64,000 nucleotides of DNA from Moduliflexus sp964602655 (GCA_964602655.1 CAZRSF010000010.1:1-64000), one strand, 5' to 3'; counted from the stretch's first letter, positions 16,174-28,069 are shown. The notes: generated from the letters alone by a model not told the origin. Program-made: numbers and translations.

Positions 16174-16212
16174 ACATAAGCGCGTAAAGCAACGCTTTAG
16201 GCGCTTATGTTC
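16172..16212 (+). terminator. 19-bp hairpin overlapping the kinase stop codon
   Basis: The arms 16172-16190 (GAACATAAGCGCGTAAAGC) and 16194-16212 pair with one mismatch around a three-base loop. The stem begins inside the TGA stop codon. No U-tract follows. It lies in the leader of the next gene and may reduce read-through. Confidence 0.65.
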
Positions 16213-16229
16213 ATGTTCGCTGTTTCTGT

Positions 16230-19200
16230 ATGATAATCCGCCGCTTTTGTTCTGCTGCTGTTTTGGGTATTGTTCTGTTTGCGCTCTCATTCGCTGCTCC
16301 AAGCATCCTCCTGGCCGCTCCGGCGTTCTCTCCTTCCGCCTGGCCGCAAGATACCGGCGCGCCGGTCAATTCGTCGCCTGTGTTAGGCGATCTGGACGGG
16401 GATGGCGTGTTAGAAATCGTCGTCGGCTCGGATAACAATAAAGTCTATGCCTGGAAACCCGACGGTACGCTTATGCCGGGTTGGCCTGTCACCACCAACG
16501 ACTCCGTGCGATCTTCTCCGGCGTTAGCTGATTTGGACGGCGACGGACATCTTGAAGTGATTGTCGGTTCGTTCGATAATAAAGTCTATGTCTGGAATTT
16601 TCATGGCAGCATTCTGCCAGGCTGGCCGGCCTCTACCGGCAGCGTCATCTATTCGTCGCCTGCTGTCGGCGATATTGACGGCGATCAACTGCCGGAAGTC
16701 GTGGTCGGCTCATTCGATAACAAAGTCTATGCCTGGAATGCCGACGGCTCGTTAGTCCGCAATTGGCCGAAACCGACCGGGCTGTTCGTCTATTCGTCCC
16801 CCGCGCTCGCAGACATCAATCGTGACGGCGTGTTGGATGTGATTATCGGTACCGACAACAATCGTGTATTTGCGTGGAAAGGCGACGGGACGGATATTGA
16901 TGGCTGGCCTGTGGCAACCGAACATGTCGTGCCTTCGTCTCCGGCGGTTGGGGATTTGGATAATGATGGCGAAGTCGAAATCGTGGCCGCCTCCTGGGAT
17001 AAAGTGTTTGTTTGGAATACGCGAGGCGAGCGCAAAGCCGGTTGGCCGACGACTGCCGGACATCAAATTCCATCTTCTGCGGCCTTAGCCGATTTGAACA
17101 ACGATGGCAGATTAGAAGTGATTATCGGATGTAAAGACGGCAAAGTGTACGCCTGGGATGCCAATGGGCAGCCTGCGCCCGGCTGGCCTGCCGTGACGGA
17201 TGGCGAAATTTCAGGCGCGCCGGCAGTCGGCGACGTGGACGGCGACGGCATATTGGAAGTTGTCATCGGTTCGAAAGATAACAAAGTGTATATGTGGACG
17301 GCGCAAGGCGTACTGGTTCAGGGCTGGCCGCGCCAAACCAACGGAGCGCTCACGTCTTCGCCAGCAATGGGCGATCTTGACGGTGACGGCACGTTAGAAG
17401 TTGTCATCGGCTCGAAAGATCAATTTGTGTACGCCTGGACGTTTCCCCGCGTGGGAGCGCAGACGCCGAAAATCGCCTGGCAGGGATTTCGTGGCAATCC
17501 CGCGCATTCCGGCCGCTATGGCGATGCAATGACAGGCATTTCTGTCGCAGCGCTGACCCCGGCGACTCAGAAGCCCGGCGACTCACAGACGCTTGCAGAA
17601 CCCTCGACAGCCTTTCGACAGGTGGTGATTCCAACAATCGCAGGGCAGATTCTTGACTTGACCGTCACCAATTACGATAAAACCTCGATGACTCTGACCT
17701 GGACGTCGCCGCCCGGCTTGTTCTCGCCGCAAGCGGTGTATGATTTACGTTTTGCCGCGCAGCCGATCACAGATGAATCGTGGGAACGCGCGACAAAATA
17801 TCAGGAAACAATTCATCCTGCTCCGCCTGGAACCCAGGAAGTGCTGAGGATCAAAGACGTGCAACTCCCCGCGCTGCAACCGGATGGAATGCTATATATT
17901 GCGTTGAAAGTGCTTGACGGCGCCGGACAGACGAATCCTCTTTCGAATGTCGTGCGTTTAGAACAGATGGATGAGCAAACTCCGGCGAAAATCGAGTCAT
18001 TCGCCGTTAGGGAATTAGACCAGAATACGTTGGAATTATCGTGGAAAGCGACTGGCGACGATGGGAGTCAAGGGACGGCAACCACGTATGATATTCGCTA
18101 TTCCGATGTGCCGCTGACCGATTTGACGTGGGTACGAGCGATTCAGGCCGCGAACGTGCCAGCGCCCCTTCCCGCAGGTACCGCGCAAACGTTTCAAGTG
18201 CTGAAACCCTGGAATGATAAAGATATGTTTTGGGCGATTCGCGCCATTGACGACGCCTTGAATCTGTCTCCGCTGTCTGATGTGGTGGCATGGGGGCCGA
18301 ATACCATAAACATCCCAGCCCCAGAGTCAATTGCAGATTTGGCAATCGAAGCGTTGGAGGAAGGCAGCGTCACGCTGAATTGGACGGCTCCACAGCAAGC
18401 GCTTGAAGACAAAACTGTCGGAGTGGCCAAATATGAGGTGCGTTACTCATTAACGCCATTAACGGAAGAGTCATGGAATGCCGCCTCTGTTGCGCAAAAC
18501 GTCCCGACGCCCGCATCGCCCAAAGCCTTAGAAACATTCACGTTGAAAGATGCGCCGAAAGACGCGGCATATTATATCGCCGTAAAATCGTTTGATGAAC
18601 GGGGGAAAGCGTCGCCGCTTTCCAATGTATTGCGCATCCCGCAATTCGATGCGATTGCGCCCGCTCCGATCATTGATTTGGCCATTGAAGACGCCGGAAA
18701 AGACTGGGTGAAGATTTCCTGGACAGCGACGGGAGATAATAATAGCGAAGGCCAGGCCGCTAAACAGCTTATTCGGCGCGCGCCAAGTTTGAAAGCTGTG
18801 AAAGAGTGGTCGTCCGCAACAGACGTGGAAAACGATGTGTTTCCATCAGTGGCAGGGACGAAAGACTCATACACGATCAGCGGATTAGACCCNNNNNNNN
18901 NNAGACCCCAATTCGACATTCTTTATTGCGTTGAAAAGCGCTGATGCGTTCGGCAACGAATCGGAAATTTCGAATATCGTTCGCGCCAAAACGCTCGACA
19001 GCATCGCGCCGGGCAGCATCAGCGATCTGCGGATTGCCGCGGAATCCGAAAAGGGCGTGGTCTTGCAATGGACAGCGCCTGGCGAAAATGAAATGGAAGG
19101 ACAGGCCAAAACGTATGATCTGCGCTATTCTCAGGAACCGATTACGCCGGATAACTGGGAACTGCTTCCCCAAAAAGAGGATATGCCGACGCCGCAGCCA

Positions 19201-22200
19201 GCGGGTTCGACCGAAAAAATCACGCTGACCGACCTTCAAGCCAATACGAAATATTACGTGGCTGTCGTTGCGCTCGATGCCAGCGACAATCCGTCCCCGC
19301 TTTCCAACGTGCTTGAAATCGTTCCGGGCGATACGATTGCGCCGGAAGGGATTACCACGTTGTGGGCGGAAAATGTGGACAATAACTCAGTGTTCTTAGG
19401 CTGGTTATCTCCTGGCGACGATGAATTTCATCACATGCCGAGCCGCTATGAAATCCGATATTCACGCGAACCATTGGACGAAGAGACCTGGAATACGGCA
19501 AAAGTCGCGCCGGATAGTCCGAAGCCTTCGCCGCAGGGCGAAAAAGAGCAATTCCTGCTCTCCGGCTTGCAAATGAACAGCATGTATTATATCGGCGTAA
19601 AAGCGATTGATGCGGCGGGAAATACGGCCTCGCTTTCGAACATCGCGCGCGTGTTTACGACCGATGACGTGGTGAAAGATTTGGAAATCCTTGAATTCGA
19701 TCAGCAAACCGTCACGTTAACCTGGACAGCGCCGGGCGGAGTCCTGCCCGAACACAATCGGGTGTACGATATTCGCTATGCGACGGCAACGCTGACGGAC
19801 GAATCATGGGAAAAAGCCAGTCCAGTGCGAAATCTGCCGTATGAAGCCTTATTGGCAAGAGACCCTGGACAAAAAGAACAAGTGACGCTGACCGGCCTGC
19901 CGCAGTACGAGCAACTCTTTTTCGGCGTGCGCGTGTTGACCTCCAGCCCTGATAATTTGGAACAACGTTCGATGCTTTCGAATGTTGTTGAGTTGAACCG
20001 GCTTGACATCTTATCTCCGGCGGAAATCACCACGCTGCAAGTCAAAGACGCTCATGGCGCGCAAGGTGGAATGCGTACATTCGAATTATCCTGGCAGTCA
20101 ACCGGCGATAATGATTTTGAGGGAACTGCTGAACGCTATGAACTCCGATATGGCGCGACGCGGCCAACAGATGCGAATTGGGAAAGCCTGACGCCGATTC
20201 AACCCTTGCCTGCGCCGCAATCGGCGGGTTCGTTCCAGGAAACAACCGCGCATATTCCTGCCGGAGAAGACACGCTGTATTTCGCGATTCGCAGTTATGA
20301 TGAAGCATCGAACGCCAGCGCATTATCCAACATCGCGCAATGGTCGCCGGAAGACCCGGTTGCGCCTGCTCCGGTGCAGACGCTTCGCGCGGAACGTCTG
20401 GAAAATGGCGACATCAAGCTGACCTGGATTGCTCCCGGCGATAATGAACACCGTGGAACCGCCGCATTTTATGATATTCGGTATGCCACAAAAGAAGGCG
20501 ATTTGAAAAAATGGGAGGCCGCGACGGTCGTCCCAGGAGAACCGCTGCCCGATACCGCCGGTACAGAACAAGAATTTATTCTGAAAGGCACTCGTCAGGA
20601 TGCGGCGTATTATATCGGGTTGAAAACGACAGACGACGCCAAAAATACGTCGCAGTTGTCGAATATCGCGATGCTTGAAAAAGCACCGCCGGCGACCATC
20701 TCGGATTTGACGTTCGTCAGTGGCACGGAAAATAGTGTCACGCTGACCTGGACCGCGCCGAGAGACCGCGTGGCAGAACGGGTGCAGAATTACGATATTC
20801 GCTATGCGGAAGATCGCGCGGTTCTGGAAGTATGGAAACAGGCGAATGTTGTCAATCACAACCTGATTCCGCGTCAGTCCGGTTCCGGCGAATCTATCAC
20901 ATTAGATCAATTAGCGCCGAACAAACGCTATTATGTCGCGATTAAAGCGACCGATTATGCGAAAGAGACCTCTACGCTGTCGAATATTGCCATCGCATTT
21001 ACGACAGACACAGACCCGCCAGCCGCAATTACGGATTTGTCGGTGTCGCAACCGGAGTTGGATTCCGTGACGGTTTCTTGGACAGTCGTGGAAGATGACG
21101 CAATTCATGACATTCCGGCATCGTATGAAATTCGTTATGCGACCGAGCCGCTCTCCGAAGCAAATTGGAACACCGCCACAGTCGTGGTGACAGATTTGCC
21201 TGCCGGAACGCTCGCCAGCCAAATGGAATACACGATCACCGGCCTTGAAGAAAGCCATCGGTATTATGTCGGCATTCGCGCCAAAGACTTGGCCGGAAAC
21301 GTTTCGACGTTATCGAATCAACTGATTGCCCGCACGAAAGACTCGATACCGCCGCAAGCGGTGGCGGATCTGCGAGCGCTCTATCCGACGCCGACCAGCG
21401 TGCTGTTGACCTGGACAGCGCCAGCGGACGTGATGGATTTGAGCAGCGATCCGCGCGGCGCGGAACTGCAATCCGGTTTGCCGTTGGAAGAGATGATTAT
21501 TGCAAGTTACGAGATACGGTACGTGAACGCTGCGAATGGCGCGTCATTGACGGCAGAAAACTGGGAACAGGCGGAAAAAGTGTTGATGCCGCCAACTCCG
21601 CTCACGCCGGGAAGCGTCGAACAGTTTGCGGTGAAAAATCTCGCGGCAGATCAGACGTATCTTTTTGCCATCCGAGCGATTGACCCCAGCGGTAACGTCT
21701 CGGCGATTTCGAATCTCGTCTCGGATACGACGCTGCCAGCCGATCTCTCCGCAGCAGTCACGACAGCGCGAGCGGTTGCGCCGACAGAGACGCTTGGTTG
21801 GCGGCTTGTGCAGGGGCAGAATGCCGGTCAATTGCAAGCGGATCAGTCGGGTGCGTTTACGCTGCAAGCAACGGGTGAGCGGAAGATGCTCGGAAAAACC
21901 AAGATGACGGCAGTGTATCCCGCGACGAACGAAGATATTGCCGTGCCGCAAGGTGAACTGCAATTTGCGGTCAAAGGAACCGAACCGTTCTTTATTTGCG
22001 CCAAAGTGAATGCGTTGGACACCAGCGAGATATTCAATCTCTGCTACTCCAATCAGCAGACGGCTGCCGCGCCGCAGAGCGCCGACGCTGCGAATGCCGA
22101 CGCCGTCGTTCAGACGATTACGAAAACGCCGCGCACGCGCCTTGAAAATTATGTCTTTTTCCCGCTTGATGATGTTGCGCTTGATAATCAATGGCATGAC

Positions 22201-22968
22201 ATCCGGCGCGATTTGACAACAGACTTGCTGGAAGGCGCGGGACAAGTGTATGCTTCCTCTTCGCGCTTCTATGTGCGCGGGACGGATGTGTCGGTGCGAG
22301 GCGTGGTGGTCGAAGGCGTGGTTTTTACCTCGCTGACTGATTTCGAAGAGCGGCTGAATCCGTTGGATAATGGCTGGAAATTGCATTTTGGCACGGGCAC
22401 GGTAGATTTAGCGCAAGAGCCAGTGACCGGAGATCAGGGCGTGATGAGTTTCGATCCGCAGCGCGGCGAGCAAAACGACAAGACGAGCCAGATCCAAAAT
22501 TATGTGATCACCGGTATTAAAGCGCGCGGAATTCAAGGCGTGGAACGCACGAACTTTTATCTCTACGCCCAATCTGCGGATTCCAGCAATTTAGTGCTGA
22601 CCTACCCGCAGACCGGCATGGTGCAGGTCTCGGAGAAGCCATTCTTCTTTGCGGATGTCAAAGCCGGGACAGACTTCAAACTCATTCTGAAAGTGCAGAC
22701 CAAAGATGGCCGCGAAGTCTATGTGGGTTATCTGCCGGAGTTAGCGCTTCAGACGAATGCCGCGTCATCCGGGAATTATTTTTATTTCCCGCTGCGCACT
22801 GTGCAGCGCAGTAATGGCTGGATGCAGATTGTCGCCGATGTCGCCGGAGATTTGCGGCAGCATCAGATCGAATATGTTGCGACCACCTGGTTGTCGTTCC
22901 ATGGTCGGGAAATCAGTCTCGACAATATCGGATTCAGCACCGGCGTCTTGCAAAATCTGCTGAAATAA
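16230..22968 (+). CDS. Giant exported FG-GAP / fibronectin type III protein (interrupted by assembly gap)
   Basis: This is one gene, split only by the N run at 18893-18902. AGACCC occurs on both sides of the gap; overlapping the copies restores one frame of 2240 codons, and the missing FN3 core becomes GLDPNSTFFIALKSADAFGN. A signal peptide (about residues 7-31) is followed by eight FG-GAP/VCBS repeats of about 47 residues (about 40-425, each with SSPAxxDLDGDGxLEVVVGS and a YAW..GWP end), predicted to form a calcium-binding propeller. Twelve FN3 domains of about 105 residues (about 470-1830, each ending SxLSN) follow. The C-terminal 410 residues hold two related modules. It is probably a surface adhesin or sheath protein. 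It has no clear ribosome site and lies behind a sensor kinase. Confidence 0.9.
18893..18902. other. Assembly gap of 10 N
   Basis: Ten N bases flanked by the same hexamer AGACCC (18887-18892 and 18903-18908). The two contig ends appear to overlap by these six bases, because merging them restores the reading frame of the surrounding FN3 gene. Confidence 0.9.
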
Positions 22969-23044
22969 GTCATTGACAGCGCGCCAACGCGATGTGTTGA
23001 GGCGTGTTGTCACTCAATATTCATTATATTCGCGAGCAAGAAAC

Positions 23045-23084
23045 CAGGGATTAGGAGTCGGTCATTCCTAATCCCTGTGTTTTT
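23045..23084 (+). terminator. Intrinsic terminator of the FG-GAP/FN3 gene
   Basis: CAGGGATTAGGA (23045-23056) and TCCTAATCCCTG (23066-23077) form a perfect 12-bp stem followed by TGTTTTT. It lies 77 bases after the stop. Confidence 0.88.
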
Positions 23085-23111
23085 GTCAGGCTCGTGTTCT
23101 ATTCTCGGTAT

Positions 23112-23130
23112 GGCGAAACTGAGTTTCGCC
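23112..23130. repeat. GGCGAAACT palindrome
   Basis: GGCGAAACT and AGTTTCGCC are perfect complements around one base. It belongs to the same family as the elements at 31690, 34463 and 49681, and lies about 30 bases before the GH57 start. Confidence 0.6.
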
Positions 23131-23161
23131 GTCAATTCGCAAGAAAGGAATGTGGTCAGGT

Positions 23162-26110
23162 ATGCCCGGAAACATCTCCGCCGTGATTCACGGCCATTTT
23201 TATCAACCTCCGAGGGAAAATCCCTGGACGCAGAAAATTCCGCTTCAGGAGAACGCGCGCCCGCATCATGACTGGAACGAGCGAATTACGGCGGAATGCT
23301 ACAATCCGAATACGCGCTCGCGTGTCATTGATCCGCATGGCAAAATCGTCTCCGTCGTGAATAATTATTCTCATTTCAGCTTTAACATCGGGCCAACGCT
23401 GTTTTCCTGGATTGAGAAGCATCACCCCGATACATATCGCCGGATTCTCGAAGCCGACCGGCGAAGCGTCGAGCAATTCGACGGGCACGGCAATGCGATT
23501 GCGCAAGTCTATAACCATATTATTCTACCATTAGCCAACCGACGCGATAAATTGACCCAAATCCGCTGGGGCATCCGGGAATTTCAGCATCGCTACAAAC
23601 GCAAGCCCGAAGCGATCTGGCTGGCGGAAACTGCGATCAATCAGGACACGGTCGAATGTTTGATTGACGAAGGGATGACGTATGTGATTCTCGCGCCGAC
23701 GCAAGCGCAGCGCGTTCGGCGATTGGACGGACAGGGCAATTGGTGGGATGTGAGTCAGAATTCGATTGATACGCGGCAGCCATATCGTCTGTTTTCGCGG
23801 CAGGCAGACGCGCCGTCCGAACGCGACACGCTGCGTCGGGAATCCGCCTCATTCAGGCGTCCGACTCCGGGACTTGCGACGCGAATCTCTTTTCGCGAAC
23901 GTCTGATGCTGCCGATACGACATCGCGTTCGCTCGCGCTGGAATAGCCTTGAGCGCATCCGCCAAAAAGAACGCCAGCCCGTCGCAAGGCGCGAGAAAAC
24001 GCGCCGCCAATACATTGATGTTTTTTTCTACGATGGCGCGTTAGCCGCGGAAGTGAGTTTTCAGCATCTCTTGCAGAACGCCCGAAATTTTGCGCAGCGC
24101 GTCCGCAACGCAGCGGGGCATGTCGCGAACGCGCCTGCTCTCGTGCATTTTGCCACCGACGGCGAAGTGTACGGACATCATGAACCATTTGCCGATATGT
24201 GCGCCGCCCATGCGATTTTACATGAGTTTCCGTCGTTTGGGATTGAGTTGACGAATTACGGACAATTTTTAGCGCAGCATCCGCCCACGATGGAAGTCGA
24301 ACTCAAACGCGGCGGGCAGGCGGACGAAGGCACGGCCTGGAGTTGTTCGCATGGCGTGGGGCGCTGGTATCGAAGCTGCGGCTGCCAGATCGGCAACATG
24401 CCGGGCTGGAATCAGCAGTGGCGCACACCGCTGCGAAACGGATTGAATCATTTGCGAGACGTTCTGGCCGAGATGTTCGAATTCTATGTCGGACGCCTGT
24501 TGCGCGACCCCTGGAACGCAAGAGACGGCTACATCGAATGCCTGTTGAACCCGTCACCGCAGACGATTGACAGCTTTTTAACGCGCTTTCAGACCCACCC
24601 CTTGAACGAAGAGGCGCAAACGTTGACATTGCGCTGCATGGAAGCGCAAAAATATATGATGTTCGCTTATACAAGCTGCGCCTGGTTTTTCGACGATATT
24701 TCCGGCATCGAAGTTCGCCAGAATTTGCGCTATGCCGCCAGAGCCATTCAATTGATGGAAGACCTGTTTCCGCATTTTGCCACGCATCATCCTGACCCGA
24801 CACGCCGCGACATGCTGAAGGGCAAAGCGCTGGAAGACCTCTTGCTGGACGAACTTCTTCATGCTCGCAGCAATATTCCTGGCGTCGGCAACGGAAAAGA
24901 CCTGTATTGGAAACATGTGAAGCCCGAAATTTTTACGCCGGAACACGCCGCGAATCACTTCCTGTTAGAGCAATTGTTGGAGCGCGTGTATCAAACAGCC
25001 TCCACATTTCAGCCCCCCGCCGAGAGCGATACGCATCATGAGCGTCAGATTTATTTGTACCGAGCACGTTTTCTGAAATCGTTTTTTGCCGAAAATTGCC
25101 CACTTCCCGTTGCCATGAGCGAAACGACACCGCGATTGCCGCATGAACTGACGCAGACAGGCCATCATAAGCAACAGCATACAGTATGCAGCGGCCTGCT
25201 CGAAATTCGCGATACAACGACCCGCCAGCAGTGGATGTTGCTCTCAATCGGTTTTATGCGGGAAAGCGATCAACCAGTCTCTTACTTGAAACCTGTCAGC
25301 ACACCGACCGATTGGGAGGAATTCGAAACATTTTTGTTACCATATTTTTTCCATCCGGGGTTAGATTCTATCGAGCGTTTTGAGCAGGAACTTCGGTCGA
25401 AAGGATTCAGGCAGTATGGATTTCATGATTTGTATGCGGAAGATCGCGAGCGTTTCTTTTATCGCATGGCACAGCATGGCGTTCATCGGCTGGAAACGCA
25501 TCTTCACGCGATTTACGAGGATAGCCGCCGCTTCTTAGCCGGATTGACGGCACTGCGTGTCGGCATCCCGGAGGAACTGCGCCCTCCCATCGAATTTGCG
25601 CTTTCTTACCGTCTGCGGCAGGAGACCGAAAAACTGCCGAACACGCATGACGTGCTCTCGCCGACACGCCTGAGCGCGGAGTTGGAAGAACTGCTGCGAT
25701 TGAGCGCCACGCATCATATCGCGCTCGATAAAACGCTGCTGCAACAACGATTGAGCGAGACCTTAGATGCGTATATCAGCAATTTGGGAACATTGCTCCA
25801 ATCATGCGCGTCGCCGCAGCATCTTCAGCATGATGCGGTCACGCTTGAAGAGGGCATTCATTGTATTCAGGAAACCATTGGACTCCTGACCAAAAGCCGA
25901 GAGTTCGGTTTATCGCTCAATACGACGGAAACGCAAAATCGAACGTTCGAAATTTTTCAGGAGAATCTCTTGCCATTTTTTTCGTCTTACTATAGACAAC
26001 AGGAGGTTCGTGTTTCTCCACGCTATCGCGAGTTAATTGCAACGTACCTCTCGCTGCTCGACCAGTTGAATTTCGATACGGAACAGTATAAAAGCCGTTT
26101 GACATCATGA
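23162..26110 (+). CDS. Glycoside hydrolase family 57 protein with DUF3536-like C-terminus
   Basis: A 982-residue cytoplasmic GH57-type alpha-glucan enzyme. The N-terminal HGHFYQPPRENPW is the first conserved GH57 region. The likely nucleophile is the Glu in AIWLAETAINQDT, and the acid/base Asp lies in VHFATDGEVYGHH. The remainder is helical (DUF3536-like; WSCSHGVGRWYRSCGC is a family block). About 75 residues near positions 215-285 form an Arg-rich, low-complexity insertion before VFFYDG, where relatives run almost directly from the first half to this motif. I chose the ATG at 23162, since the protein then begins at the conserved part; an in-frame ATG at 23150 sits too close to AAAGGA. It probably acts on glycogen or maltodextrin. 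Confidence 0.88.
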   Translation: MPGNISAVIHGHFYQPPRENPWTQKIPLQENARPHHDWNERITAECYNPNTRSRVIDPHGKIVSVVNNYSHFSFNIGPTLFSWIEKHHPDTYRRILEADRRSVEQFDGHGNAIAQVYNHIILPLANRRDKLTQIRWGIREFQHRYKRKPEAIWLAETAINQDTVECLIDEGMTYVILAPTQAQRVRRLDGQGNWWDVSQNSIDTRQPYRLFSRQADAPSERDTLRRESASFRRPTPGLATRISFRERLMLPIRHRVRSRWNSLERIRQKERQPVARREKTRRQYIDVFFYDGALAAEVSFQHLLQNARNFAQRVRNAAGHVANAPALVHFATDGEVYGHHEPFADMCAAHAILHEFPSFGIELTNYGQFLAQHPPTMEVELKRGGQADEGTAWSCSHGVGRWYRSCGCQIGNMPGWNQQWRTPLRNGLNHLRDVLAEMFEFYVGRLLRDPWNARDGYIECLLNPSPQTIDSFLTRFQTHPLNEEAQTLTLRCMEAQKYMMFAYTSCAWFFDDISGIEVRQNLRYAARAIQLMEDLFPHFATHHPDPTRRDMLKGKALEDLLLDELLHARSNIPGVGNGKDLYWKHVKPEIFTPEHAANHFLLEQLLERVYQTASTFQPPAESDTHHERQIYLYRARFLKSFFAENCPLPVAMSETTPRLPHELTQTGHHKQQHTVCSGLLEIRDTTTRQQWMLLSIGFMRESDQPVSYLKPVSTPTDWEEFETFLLPYFFHPGLDSIERFEQELRSKGFRQYGFHDLYAEDRERFFYRMAQHGVHRLETHLHAIYEDSRRFLAGLTALRVGIPEELRPPIEFALSYRLRQETEKLPNTHDVLSPTRLSAELEELLRLSATHHIALDKTLLQQRLSETLDAYISNLGTLLQSCASPQHLQHDAVTLEEGIHCIQETIGLLTKSREFGLSLNTTETQNRTFEIFQENLLPFFSSYYRQQEVRVSPRYRELIATYLSLLDQLNFDTEQYKSRLTS

Positions 26111-26257
26111 AGAAATGAAATCTACCACAATAGAGTGTGTCATTGTAAAAAGTTTTTCCGAATGTTGAGGCATTTTACAGGCCAATGCGCCGCATGACAA
26201 GCCGATGCGGCCAGCCGCCCGTGACGCGCTTCGAACGTTCGGAAGACGTGTTGACTT

Positions 26258-28069
26258 ATGGCAGGAAAATTATTTGACGCCGAATTCATCTGCACGGTGC
26301 TGCAAGAGCAAGAATTATTGAATAACGACCAGATTCAGGAGATTCTCGGACAGGGAGACAAACATCGGCGGCTGCTTCAAGCCAAATTGGTGCAGGAAGC
26401 AAAAGCCAGCGGCAGTCCGCGCCCTGCCGGAAGCGATGACATCTCGATTGTGGAAGTCATCAGTTCCATGCGCTTGCATCTCGCCAACGATGACCACGAA
26501 GTGCTGACCGAAGAACTGATTATGAAAACGTTGGCTTCGCACTGGAAACTTCCCTTTATGAGGCTTGATCCGCTAAAATTGAAGCTTGAGATCGTCACGT
26601 CGAAACTCTCCGAGCCGTTTGCGGTCAAGCATCTGATCGTACCGATTCAGCATGACGAGGAAAAGGAATTGATGACGGTGGCCGTCGTCAATCCCTGGGA
26701 TGTCGAAGCGCTGGAAACCGTGCGCCGGGTCACGGGCTTGAAAGTGCAGCCGGTCATCAGCACGAAAACCGATATTCTGAAGATTATTCGTGAATTTCAC
26801 GGCTTCCGCACCTCCGTCAAAGCGGCAGAGCGCAATCTGACGGAGCGAATCGATTTAGGAAATTTGGAGCAGTACACGGACGTCAACATCCGCTACACAG
26901 ACAAACATATCGTCAATGCGGTCAACCTGTTATTCAATTATGCGTTCGAGCAGCGTGCCAGCGACATTCACATCGAACCGAAACGCACCTACAGTCAGAT
27001 TCGCCTGCGAATTGACGGCATGTTACATAGCATTCATCGCATGCCGCGCACGGTCAATGCGGCCATTTCTTCGCGGATCAAAATGCTCGCTCGGATGGAC
27101 ATTTCCGAAAAGCGCAAACCGCAGGACGGACGCATCAAAACCCGCTATCAGGGGCGCGATGTCGAACTCCGCGTGTCAACGATGCCGGTCGCGTATGACG
27201 AAAAAATCGTGATTCGTATTCTGGATCGGGGCTCGCTGGTGCAAAGTATCGAACAGATCGGATTCTCGCCGAAAGAAGTGGCGCTCTATCTCTCGTTCAT
27301 TTCCAAATCGAACGGCATCATCCTGATTACCGGCCCGACCGGCAGCGGAAAAACCACCACGCTCTATTCGACGCTCGATAAGCTCTCGACCGAAGAAATC
27401 AACATCATGACCATCGAAGACCCGATTGAAATGATTCATGAAGACGTTAACCAGATTGCCGTGCGCGCGAATGTCGGCCTGACGTTCGGCACCGCGCTGC
27501 GCAACATCGTCCGGCAGGACCCGGACGTGATCATGGTCGGTGAAATCCGCGACCCGGAAACCGTTGACAACGCCATTCACGCTGCCTTGACCGGCCATCT
27601 TGTGTTGAGCACGCTCCACACGAACGACGCGCCGTCGGCGGTGGCGCGGTTGGTAGATATGGGCGCAGAGCCGTTCCTCGTCGAATCCACGTTGATCGCC
27701 GTGTTAGCGCAGCGCTTGGTGCGAACCATCTGCGATGCCTGTACGGAAACGTACACCCCGACCGATCTGCAATTAGCGCCATTGGGTCTGACGGTCGCCT
27801 CGCTGAATGGGGCGAAACTTCGGCGAGGCGTCGGATGCACCAAATGCCGGAGTACCGGTTATTATGGCCGCAGCGCGATCTTCGAAGTGATGCCGATTAG
27901 TCCCGCGATTCGAAAGCTCATTCATCATAATGCCGGGTCACAAGACCTTGAGGCGCAAGCGATCAAAGAAGGGATGCACACGCTGCGAGAAAGCGGCATC
28001 AGAAAGTTGACCGACGGCCTGACCACCATCGAAGAAGTCGTCCGCGTCACCGGCACGCATAATGCGTAA
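26258..28069 (+). CDS. GspE/PilB-family secretion or pilus assembly ATPase
   Basis: A 603-residue hexameric ATPase that powers type II secretion or type IV pilus extension. An N-terminal GspE_N/MshEN-like domain (about 1-180) is followed by the N2 domain (about 205-330, with RASDIHIEP). The P-loop GPTGSGKTT is at 359-367, the Asp box TIEDPIE follows, the Walker B region is DPDVIMVGEIRDPET, and the His box is LVLSTLHTNDA. Two CxxC pairs (CDAC, CTKC) near 500-545 are the zinc site of PilB/GspE and are absent from PilT. No pilin, GspF/PilC or secretin gene is nearby, so the partners are elsewhere. The ribosome site is weak. Confidence 0.92.
   Translation: MAGKLFDAEFICTVLQEQELLNNDQIQEILGQGDKHRRLLQAKLVQEAKASGSPRPAGSDDISIVEVISSMRLHLANDDHEVLTEELIMKTLASHWKLPFMRLDPLKLKLEIVTSKLSEPFAVKHLIVPIQHDEEKELMTVAVVNPWDVEALETVRRVTGLKVQPVISTKTDILKIIREFHGFRTSVKAAERNLTERIDLGNLEQYTDVNIRYTDKHIVNAVNLLFNYAFEQRASDIHIEPKRTYSQIRLRIDGMLHSIHRMPRTVNAAISSRIKMLARMDISEKRKPQDGRIKTRYQGRDVELRVSTMPVAYDEKIVIRILDRGSLVQSIEQIGFSPKEVALYLSFISKSNGIILITGPTGSGKTTTLYSTLDKLSTEEINIMTIEDPIEMIHEDVNQIAVRANVGLTFGTALRNIVRQDPDVIMVGEIRDPETVDNAIHAALTGHLVLSTLHTNDAPSAVARLVDMGAEPFLVESTLIAVLAQRLVRTICDACTETYTPTDLQLAPLGLTVASLNGAKLRRGVGCTKCRSTGYYGRSAIFEVMPISPAIRKLIHHNAGSQDLEAQAIKEGMHTLRESGIRKLTDGLTTIEEVVRVTGTHNA

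Noticed and set aside
20323..22386. Long open frames on the minus strand inside the FN3 gene
   Set aside because: They mirror the codon bias of the repetitive sense gene and encode Arg/Ile-rich sequence without motifs or start signals.
16230..22968. Two separate genes around the N gap (16230-18944 and 18931-22968)
   Set aside because: The flanking AGACCC overlap restores one frame and a complete FN3 domain, so two genes would be an artefact.
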